From positions 1,364,001 through 1,428,000 of the forward strand of contig NZ_CP009526.1 in NCBI RefSeq assembly GCF_000969985.1: a DNA stretch of 64,000 nt, read 5' to 3'. Numbering within the stretch: the stretch's first letter is position 1; every line of letters begins with the position of its first letter. Of this stretch, positions 28,179-35,301 are shown in pieces. Made by a program: the position numbers and the translations under genes. Origin of the DNA: Methanosarcina barkeri str. Wiesmoor. Its GTDB lineage: Archaea > Halobacteriota > Methanosarcinia > Methanosarcinales > Methanosarcinaceae. The notes below the pieces were generated by a model, which was given only the letters and a program-made list of their open reading frames with translations, was not told the DNA's origin and did not search any database.

Positions 28179-28796
28179 ATGGATTTTACTGCCAGGAAAT
28201 CAATTTACGAACGAATCTTGAGAATTTCAGGTTCGACCTAGCAGGCGATGAAAAGGTAACTCTCTTCCTTTCCGGCATGCTGACAGAAGAAAACACGGTC
28301 AGCTTTTCTGAACTCAAAGCAATGGTTTCCGGAAAGCCTGTCTTTGTCTGCGGACGCGCTCCAGGGCTCAGGAGTGACCTTTCGGAAATCAATTTTTGGA
28401 TTTTGCGGTAATTGCAGCCGATGGAGCCGCTGCTGTACTCATGGTTATGGGTATTGTGCCGAGGTCATCTTTACCGATTGATGCTAATTCTAAAGCTGGT
28501 GTTGAAAAGGGAACCCTTGATTGTAGAAATAGCAAGGTAGTTATTATTCACGCGCATAAGGGCAAAATATCGATAACCTTGAAGAATCTATGACTCGCTT
28601 TAAACGATTTATTGCAACTACCCAGGAAAGGCCTCTTAGCAAGGTCTACAATATTTTATTATCCATTCAAGGAAACCGATACGTTTTTTATACAATGGAG
28701 TTCCCGATAAAAATAGTTGAACTTGACGAATTTGATTTTGAGGATTTGAGAGTGAACCTAGTTAAGAAAAAGAAGCTGAAGTGGCTGAGAGAATAA
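28179..28796 (+). pseudogene. Decayed mptE copy 2
   Basis: It aligns with mptE from ATG to the end, but several frameshifts break it: a 1-nt loss around codon 10 (ATC-TTGAGAATTTC), a shift at NFW/DFAVIAADGA (about 28397), and loss of one base in GTGCC-GAGGTCATC (about 28459). Recognisable pieces are LTEENTVSFSELKAM, FAVIAADGAAAVLM, RFKRFIATTQE and KKKLKW. The second and third lesions are shared with copy 3, so the two broken copies descend from one already broken ancestor. Confidence 0.88.
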
Positions 28797-29229
28797 ATTT
28801 GAATGTTGGAACTTTAAAGCAAAAAGTTCTTCTTAAGGATGGTTAAAGTGCAGGAAGTCAAGAAAATCCCAAATATGTATCCTTTGAATAAATCCGGTTT
28901 TTATATTTTTAGAAATAAAACACTAATTTTAATTAAATATATAAAGTATATTAGTTTGAATTTAAAGTGATATTCCTAATTTTTTTCATAAAATCAACTT
29001 TTTTATGGGCTATAATTTAATTCAATTAAGAAATAAAGCTTATTTTTTCATAATAAATTCAATTTTCGTTTTGAATATGAAAATTAAGAGTTTGAATCCC
29101 TTTTTATTAGCGTTTAATAAGAGAACACCATAATATAAATTTAATAAATAAGTATATCCATATTTTCCCGTGAAATTCGTCTAGATTTTATAGGACTATT
29201 TAATTGTAAGTAAAATTTATTCTATATGC

Positions 29230-29454
29230 TTTATATAAACTAAAGCTATATGTTTAATATACTCACTAGCAATTAAAATTTAGGTATGTCAGTCTCAAAA
29301 ATAAGATAGGCTCCCAAAACAATTTTAAAAGTAATTGCTATTGAGTATCACATAAGTCGTAGGATGAAGTTGGTAGGGAAATTATATGCATGTATTTCTC
29401 AAAAAGTAAGAAAAAATCTACAAGGAATAAACTGAAAAGGGGGGAAATGGTACA
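29230..29454 (+). ncRNA. Structured leader RNA module L4 with promoter
   Basis: TATA box TTTATATAAA at about 29230-29239; predicted start near 29259. P1 is the longest of the five: TACTCACTAGCAATT (29260-29274) pairs with AATTGCTATTGAGTA (29333-29347), fourteen of fifteen positions. AT-rich inner pairings follow. The leader is about 196 nt and ends AAAAGGGGGGAAATGG before the peptide ATG. It lies 434 bp after the decayed mptE copy 2. Confidence 0.6.
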
Positions 29455-29550
29455 ATGTTCGATATTATTAGACAGATGGTTGCAATTAGGCAGATATCTG
29501 GCGGCACGGCAGATCAGATTGCTGTTGGAGTTAACGTCCTGGTATTTTAA
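29455..29550 (+). CDS. 31-residue amphipathic peptide
   Basis: The 31-residue product begins MFDIIRQMVAIRQISGG and ends QIAVGVNVLVF. It has no Cys and is unlike the Gly/Cys peptides, although it follows the same type of leader. A strong purine-rich ribosome-binding site (GGGGGGAAA) precedes the ATG. The N-terminal half could be an amphipathic helix and the C-terminal half a hydrophobic strand. The gene call rests on the leader and ribosome-binding site and not on homology. Confidence 0.5.
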   Translation: MFDIIRQMVAIRQISGGTADQIAVGVNVLVF

Positions 29551-29597
29551 GTATTAACCTTGTAACGAAAATGATAAAAACGGAAAGAATTTAAAAA

Positions 29598-29638
29598 TTA
29601 GGACTTGCGTGCTTCTCTTTCAATCATGCAAGTCCTAA
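29598..29638 (+). terminator. Stem-loop after peptide gene 4
   Basis: An 11-bp perfect stem, TTAGGACTTGC (29598-29608) with GCAAGTCCTAA (29628-29638), lies 48 bp after the stop codon. It occupies the same relative place as the stem-loop at 25231 but has unrelated sequence. Confidence 0.6.
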
Positions 29639-29820
29639 ATAAGTCCCTGATAATAGAAATGAGGTTGTACAATTTTAGGATAACAAGGTGCAAATTAATG
29701 AACAAGTATAATGGACAATGTTCCTTGAATTTATCTTGTCTTGAACTAGTGGTTGTGGACCCATTTCTTTAAGGAATACATAATTGACACTAGGATACAT
29801 CAAAAGAGGAGGGAAGTATA

Positions 29821-29946
29821 ATGGCTTTAATCGATATGCCTATTGATATTGGTATAGCAAACCAATTTATCACAGCAGCCCAAGCTTCATTTGCTGGGTC
29901 ACAAGTTACAGATCTATTAAACTTATTTAGCTTGATATTTGGATAA
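29821..29946 (+). CDS. 41-residue hydrophobic peptide
   Basis: The 41-residue product begins MALIDMPIDIGIANQFI and ends LLNLFSLIFG. It is uncharged apart from three Asp and is strongly hydrophobic. The ribosome-binding site GAGGAGGGAA lies 7 nt before the ATG. A paralogue lies 260 bp downstream with a matching upstream stretch (CATTTCT-TAAGGAA-ACATA). Possible roles include a membrane-active peptide, a small membrane regulator or a peptide toxin; none can be fixed from sequence. Confidence 0.6.
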   Translation: MALIDMPIDIGIANQFITAAQASFAGSQVTDLLNLFSLIFG

Positions 29947-30205
29947 AATGAACCTAACTTGATAACAGGCAATAATTGAACAAATATAACAATGGGCGAA
30001 TATTTTTGGAGTTCATGTTATCTTAAACTAGTGTCTTGGCAATTTAATTGTTGAGCATTATCTTAGTAGCTTCTCATCAGAGTACACTGATTTTGAGCTC
30101 ATTAGATAATTAATAATTAAATTTTCATGACACTGGTGGCTGTGAACTCATTTCTCTAAGGAACACATAGGATATTAGAATACATGAAAAGAGGAGGAAA
30201 TTACA

Positions 30206-30322
30206 ATGGCTTTTATCTATATACCTATTAATATCAATATATTAAACCAATTTATCATAGCAACCCAAATTTCAGGTGCTGGATCACAAACTATGGATCT
30301 ATTTAACTGGATATTTGGATAA
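30206..30322 (+). CDS. 38-residue hydrophobic peptide, paralogue of 29821
   Basis: The 38-residue product begins MAFIYIPINININIL-like (MAFIYIPININILNQFI) and ends MDLFNWIFG. Shared positions with the peptide at 29821 include MA-I--PI-I-I-NQFI-A-Q, AGSQ, DL and IFG at the C-terminus. All Asp residues of the first half are replaced by Tyr or Asn. The ribosome-binding site is GAGGAGGAAA. Conservation of frame, length and both ends while the middle diverges indicates a real gene pair. Confidence 0.6.
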   Translation: MAFIYIPININILNQFIIATQISGAGSQTMDLFNWIFG

Positions 30323-30500
30323 AATAACCTAACTTAATAAAAGGCAATAAAAAATCCGACTAATTTAGTTGCGTTGGAGTATTCCACAGTGAGCAGTAGA
30401 TGTGTACTTGCATCACCGTTCATTTTAAGATGTGAATCAAGTTCATGTTGTAGCTTTTACACGTAACTCAGCGCATAATGTAGCCAAGTGAAAAAGGGTG

Positions 30501-30568
30501 CATGAGAAAGAGTTAAGCAATTGCCTGCGAAGCGGGTAATTGCTTAACTTTTGACAAATTGTCTCATG
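30501..30568 (+). ncRNA. Strong nested stem-loop
   Basis: GTTAAGCAATT (30512-30522) pairs perfectly with AATTGCTTAAC (30538-30548) and is extended inward by GCCTG/CGGGT. An outer stem pairs CATGAGA (30501-30507) with TCTCATG (30562-30568), and flanking AAGG/CCTT may add to it. It follows the hydrophobic peptide pair by 180 bp, and a TTTT tract follows the inner stem. It is a terminator or a small-RNA candidate. Confidence 0.55.
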
Positions 30569-30684
30569 ACCACCTTTTAAACATATAATGAATAAGCCCT
30601 TAGATTCATTTTATCTTCAACTGGTGGCTATGTAGAGTGCCAGATAAAATATAATAAACATACGAAAGATAGAGGAAATTATTA

Positions 30685-30825
30685 ATGTATCTTCATAAAG
30701 AATCTTTATCACATTTAGAATATTTCAAACATTGGCCTTTAAAATGTAGACTCTGTAAAGAATGGGCAAAAGGAAATTCAGAGAGATTGTTACATCATGG
30801 AGATAATTATAATACGTTTTTTTGA
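30685..30825 (+). CDS. 46-residue peptide with CRLC motif
   Basis: The 46-residue product is polar and basic (MYLHKESLSHLEYFKHWPLK), with a single CRLC pair and several His. The pattern could fit one zinc site using His and Cys, but this is weak. The ribosome-binding site AGAGGAAA lies 7 nt upstream. The segment before it (CTTCAACTGGTGGCTATG) resembles the segments before the other small genes. No paralogue was seen in the window. Confidence 0.4.
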   Translation: MYLHKESLSHLEYFKHWPLKCRLCKEWAKGNSERLLHHGDNYNTFF

Positions 30826-31134
30826 AAGCTGTCGACTTTAATATGAATATTTCGGCTCTGTAGAAATTCTTAATTTGATGCAGAATATTTCTGTCACTTT
30901 TTTGTTTATATCATAGGTCAATAATTTAATTTTTATTTTATACTTGGTTATAGAGCTTCTTTGCCCTCAGTATTTCTCCAAACTTCTTTTTGACAACAGA
31001 GAACATTATTTTTACTGTGTTCTATATATTTTATTTAATTTTATTAAATATTAAACATTAAATATTAAACATTAAATATTAAATATTAAATATTAAACAT
31101 TAAATATAACTTTCTTCTGAATCTTCCTTTTTAC

Positions 31135-31308
31135 TGGAATATTGGGTTTTATTTCTATCTATCTGTTTATTCTCAATATCAATCTTACTTGAGTGTTATT
31201 TACCGGCGTCTCATAGGCTGGATTCTGGCAATTCTAACTGTAAACATGTTTTTGTACTTGTAAAAATTCAACTCTGCGACTGAGGAATGAAACCTGAGTA
31301 GGTATTGA
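31135..31308 (+). pseudogene. Second, more decayed membrane-protein remnant
   Basis: It aligns with 27964-28149 (shared TATTCTCAATATCAA, AGTGTTATTTAC, GTAAACATGTTT / ATAAACATGTTT, AAAATTCAACTCTGCG). It has a TAA in the second helix region (TACTTGTAAAAATTC) and further stops and indels. It stands directly before decayed mptE copy 3, like the remnant before copy 2. Confidence 0.5.
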
Positions 31309-31313
31309 TTCAT

Positions 31314-31930
31314 ATGGATTTTGCTACCTGGGAACCGATTTACGAACGAATACTTGAGGACTTCAGGTTCAACCGAATAGATGATGAAAAGGTAACTCTC
31401 TTCCTTTCCGGCATGTCGACAGAAGAAAACACGGTCAGCTTTTCTGAACTCAAAGCAATGGTTTCCGAAAATCCTGTCTTTGTCTGCGGACGCGCTCCAG
31501 GGCTCGGGAGTGACCTTTCGGAAATCAATTTTTGGATTTTGCGGTAATTGCAGCCGATGGAGCCGCTGCCATACTAATGGATATGGGTATTGTGCTGAGG
31601 TCATTTGTACTGACTCAACAGCAATTCTGAAGAGAACTCGACAAGAGATACCTGCCTGTGAGCATCGTTCGTCAATTCTGACCCTGACATCAGGATACTA
31701 TTTATAAGCTCGAACACGTGCTCACTTCCAGCTCTTTATCGCAACTACCCGGATAAAGCCTTTAGGTAAAGTCTACAATTTTGGAGGATTCCTTTAGGAA
31801 AACCGATGAGTTTTTATCGCAAAGGAGTTTCCCGCAAAAACTGTTAAACTTGCTGTATTTGATTTTGAGGATTCGAGAGTGAACCTGGTTAAGAAAAAGA
31901 AGTTGAAGTAAGCGAAAGAATTAATTGGAA
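31314..31930 (+). pseudogene. Decayed mptE copy 3
   Basis: The first 77 codons are intact (MDFATWEPIYERILEDF ... FVCGRAPGL), then the frame breaks at the same NFW/DFAVIAADGA shift as copy 2. The GTGC-TGAGGTCAT lesion follows, and the second half is scrambled by indels and stops (TTTAGG, AAGTAAGCG). The first stop met is TAA at 31545, so pyrrolysine read-through does not rescue it. The 3' flank (AAAAGTTCTTCTTAAGGATG) is nearly identical to that of copy 2. Confidence 0.88.
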
Positions 31931-32356
31931 TGTTGGGGACTTTAAAACAAAAAGTTCTTCTTAAGGATGGTTAAAGTGCAGGAAGTTAAGAAAATCCCAA
32001 ATATGTATCCTTTGAATAAATCCTACTTTTATATTTTTAGAAAAAAAATTTTCATTTAAATTAAAAATATGAAGTATTATAGTTTGAATTTAAAGTAATT
32101 TTTCAATTTAATTTAGTAAATTAATCTATTTTATGGATTATATTTATATTTAATCAACTAATTATTCTTAGTTTACCATAATAAATTTTATATTTATCTT
32201 AAATAGAAAAAAAGAATATTTAATACCTTTTTTATTGATATTTTTGAAACAACTCCACGATATAAATTGAATGAATAAGTCTGCATATATTTTTCCGTGA
32301 AATTTGCCCAGATTTTCCAGGACTATTTAATTGTAAGTAAAATTTATTCTATATGC

Positions 32357-32610
32357 TTTATATAAACTAAAACTATATGTTTAATATACTCACTAGCAAT
32401 TAAAATTTAGTGATGTCAATCTTAAAATTAAGATAGGCTCCAAAAGATATCATGAAATTTAATTGTTAGGAGTGCCGTATAATAAAACAAATTAGAAATA
32501 ATAATTATTTACGAATTCAAAAAACATGATTAGTTTCTCAAAAATTAATAAAACTAGCCAAAAAATAAAGACAAAATAAATATATATAAAAAGTAGTGGA
32601 GGGAATGAAC
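32357..32610 (+). ncRNA. Structured leader RNA module L5 with promoter
   Basis: TATA box TTTATATAAA at 32357-32366; predicted start near 32386. P1: TACTCACTAGCAATT (32387-32401) pairs with AATTGTTAGGAGTG (32461-32474). The pairing includes G-T pairs and one bulged A and is nearly continuous, although the 3' arm differs from that of L4. The leader is about 225 nt and ends AGTGGAGGGA before the peptide ATG. It lies about 430 bp after decayed mptE copy 3 and shares most of its upstream region with L4. Confidence 0.6.
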
Positions 32611-32688
32611 ATGGTCTTCAGCTTTTACTATTCAAGAGTTTGCTGGTACTATGAAAAGGTTTGCTTCTTCGTTAAGTTCTGTTTCTGA
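32611..32688 (+). CDS. 25-residue aromatic/Cys peptide
   Basis: The 25-residue product begins MVFSFYYSRVCWYYEKV and ends CFFVKFCF. Ten of 25 residues are Phe or Tyr, with three Cys and one Trp. The ribosome-binding site GGAGGG lies 7 nt before the ATG; an in-frame ATG at 32605 is too close to it. The gene sits behind leader L5 in the position occupied by the other peptide genes. Coding status is supported only by the leader, the ribosome-binding site and the non-random composition. Confidence 0.45.
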   Translation: MVFSFYYSRVCWYYEKVCFFVKFCF

Positions 32689-32944
32689 TTAAGCAAAGAA
32701 GTAACCTATAAACAATTATTCAGTTTGAGTGCAGTAACAGAAAAAGTATCATAGTCATCTGTTCAAAGCGTGAAGCATGGGTTTTCCAATTTATTGCTCT
32801 CTGGACTGGTGACTCTACTTTTATTTTCGTCTCAATTAGTAATCACTTCTTAAAAAGCGGCCTTTTTTAATTCTCTAAGCTGTTGAGAAAGAAGTGTTGG
32901 CATGGCAAAATTTCAGGCACAACAGAAATACAAAAGTCAAATGG

Positions 32945-33006
32945 CAATTTACAACAGGAGATGTAGGGATAAAATTGTCATGTCTTCATTCAACAATTGT
33001 AAATTG
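32945..33006 (+). terminator. Long-range stem-loop after peptide gene 8
   Basis: CAATTTACAA (32945-32954) pairs perfectly with TTGTAAATTG (32997-33006) around a 42-nt loop. It lies about 255 bp after the small gene. It could be the 3' end of the leader-peptide transcript. Confidence 0.4.
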
Positions 33007-33246
33007 ATACAACAGTAAAGGCAAACCAAATAATATTGGGTTTCTTTATATCCAGTCCAAGACTGAAATAAGAACATTTTTAGGATTTTTTCATCCCTGA
33101 GCAATAAAAGCGATACCGGTTTATTGTTGTGGAAGGTTTCATTAGCACAGAGAGATAAAAATCCCTATATCAGATGAGAGCTATTTTTATCTTATTTATA
33201 TACCCGATTCATTTTTAATTCCAGAAGACAGGCAGGAGTGAAATTA

Positions 33247-33435
33247 GTGAGCTCCAGAGCTCCATATCAGGTTTCCGGAAAGTCTAAAAGAAAAAATATT
33301 TTATGCCTTATAGGTCTGCATAAATGGAAAAGAAGCGGTGGCTTGAATATTTATGCTTCAAATGTGAGAGAAAAGTATTTTGTATGTATGCGCTGCGGGA
33401 AGACAAAAACAGTTTATGAACCAAAAAATAAATGA
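33247..33435 (+). CDS. Small zinc-ribbon-like protein
   Basis: The 62-residue basic protein carries ILCLIGLHKWKRSGG and, 25 residues later, FVCMRCGKTKTVY. This Cys-x-x-x-(G)xHKW ... CxRCG arrangement resembles the small DUF1660-like zinc proteins often carried by phages. The GTG at 33247 is preferred because CAGGAG ends 8 nt before it; the GTG at 33238 overlaps that site. It marks the end of the small-gene island. Its function is unknown. Confidence 0.65.
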   Translation: MSSRAPYQVSGKSKRKNILCLIGLHKWKRSGGLNIYASNVREKYFVCMRCGKTKTVYEPKNK

Positions 33436-33751
33436 AATTCCTGAAAAACTTAAAAAAGAAACTCTAATCTTTACCTGCTGATCTGATTCTTATTTATAAA
33501 TGGGTCATACTAACTCAATTATTTATATGTTTCTATTAATTTTTTTTAATCCCATTAAATTGACACCTTTATTACACGGGCAATAATAGAAAGCGCTCTC
33601 CGCTAATGAATAATTTTAATTTCCCGAGCCTGCAAGAATCGACTTTATTTTGTAAATTTTCCAATTTTATGTTCTCAGGTTATTAGTGGATTAAGGACTT
33701 ATTAGCGCCAGAAAAACTATATATTTTCGTTTCACAAATTATTTTGATAAC
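33436..33751. other. AT-rich intergenic region
   Basis: About 315 bases with no gene. A TATA-like AAACTATATATTTTC at about 33714-33728 sits 24-38 bp before the ATPase gene and would give a nearly leaderless transcript. Confidence 0.4.
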
Positions 33752-35056
33752 ATGCAAAATTTTGACAACAGACAAAAATTAGAGCCCCTATCTATGATCT
33801 GCGGTCATCATAATTTTTTTCAAAATGCCCCAGATTTAATCTCCAGAGATATTTTCCCCTGCTGTTCCGTAGGAGACAGTGAAATTAAACTCATCTCTGG
33901 ACCCACTCATGCAGGTAAAACCACCTTCATGAGTCAGGTTGCCAGTAACCTGGTTGGAGTAAAAATTTATATTGATTTTGAAGAGAGTCAGGTACAGGAG
34001 CTGGGATCTGGAGATTTACAGGCTATTGAGGAGACTGCAGCCGAAATCCGCAAAAAAGAAACTGAAGACGGAGCAGGAAGGATTTTCTACTTTTTTGATG
34101 AAATCCAGAATCTACAGGGCTGGGAGAATTGGGTTGACAGGCTTCACAGACAGGGAGCAGAAATTTATCTAACTTCATCGAGATCAAAATTAATAAATGA
34201 GTTTTCTTCCAGATTTTCAGGTAGATGTAAAATTTTAAGGCTTTTCCCGTTCTCTTTTAGGGAATATCTGCAGATTAAAGGTAATATAATAGCAGAGCCG
34301 AACTTTCTAACGCTTGCAAGCAGTGATGAACTGTTATGTATGTTTTTCCAGTATTTTGAAAACGGTGGTTTTCCGGATGTAATCAAAAAAGATGACATAA
34401 GTCTATCCCGAAAATATTTTGAAGAAGAGCTGCAAAAAGGGGCTGCAGCGGGGTATGATATTCAGAAGTTAAAAAAGTTAGCCATATTCCTGATTTCGAA
34501 CATGGCTTCGGAATACTCCCCCGATACCCTAAAAAAAGTAAGTGGAATTGAAAGTGAGGAACTCATAGACACTTATCTGGACTATCTAGAAGACATTTTC
34601 TTGCTCTATCGGGTCCCAAAGCTCAACAGACTCCAGGAAAGTGGGAAGGAAAAAGAAAGTCCCTGTAAGATTTATGCAGGCGATACCGGACTTTTCAAGG
34701 CAGTATATCCCGGTTACCCTGACAGCCTTGGGCTGAGATTTGAGAACCTTGTGTTCCTTGAACTGCTGAGAAGGGAAAAACAGGTATTCTACTTCCGGAA
34801 CAAAAGAGAATGTGATTTTATCATTAAGGAAAAAGGCAGCCAGAAAGTTTCAGCTGCAATTCAGATCTCGGTTTGCTTCGGAAACCCTGCAGTGAAGGAA
34901 AGAGAAATTCTGGGGCTTATGGAAGCTCTTGATGAGTACGGCCTTGAAGAGGGGCTTATTCTGACAATGGACGAAGAAGAGACCATTATAGTTGACAGCA
35001 AAGGCGGAAAAAAAATAATCATGGTTAAATCAGTGTGGAAATGGATGCTGGAATAA
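33752..35056 (+). CDS. AAA-type ATPase with DUF4143 domain
   Basis: The 434-residue protein has a Walker A motif GPTHAGKTT (residues 50-58), a Walker B region RIFYFFDEIQNLQGW, and sensor-like IYLTSSRSKL. A winged-helix-like segment (DTLKKVSGIESEELIDTYLDYLEDIFLLYRV) follows. The C-terminal DUF4143 nuclease-like region is typical: KIYAGDTGLF, LRFENLVFLELLRR and VFYFRNKRECDFIIKE. The family is common in archaea with no settled function; a PD-(D/E)xK-like fold in the C-terminal part is often noted. It is a single gene. Confidence 0.9.
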   Translation: MQNFDNRQKLEPLSMICGHHNFFQNAPDLISRDIFPCCSVGDSEIKLISGPTHAGKTTFMSQVASNLVGVKIYIDFEESQVQELGSGDLQAIEETAAEIRKKETEDGAGRIFYFFDEIQNLQGWENWVDRLHRQGAEIYLTSSRSKLINEFSSRFSGRCKILRLFPFSFREYLQIKGNIIAEPNFLTLASSDELLCMFFQYFENGGFPDVIKKDDISLSRKYFEEELQKGAAAGYDIQKLKKLAIFLISNMASEYSPDTLKKVSGIESEELIDTYLDYLEDIFLLYRVPKLNRLQESGKEKESPCKIYAGDTGLFKAVYPGYPDSLGLRFENLVFLELLRREKQVFYFRNKRECDFIIKEKGSQKVSAAIQISVCFGNPAVKEREILGLMEALDEYGLEEGLILTMDEEETIIVDSKGGKKIIMVKSVWKWMLE

Positions 35057-35301
35057 AGAAAACAAAGAGCAAAAAGGCGACACTCATGTAAAACGTTATA
35101 ATAACTCCCGAACCTGTGCGGAAATACGTAACAAAGGGTAAAAAATGAAAAGAAACCGGAACGTGAATATTCCGGACTTAATTTTCTATTCGGGATTTTT
35201 TCCGAAATCAGAAAGTCTTAAGGGAGTAGTTCAGGTTCCTTTTATTCTGAGGTTTCTGTTTGTATTTCGCCACTTCGATTCTTATTTCATACTTAAGTTT
35301 C

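Noticed and set aside
31314-31930. mptE copy 3 as a gene read through by pyrrolysine
   Set aside because: The first in-frame stop is TAA, and further frameshifts follow.
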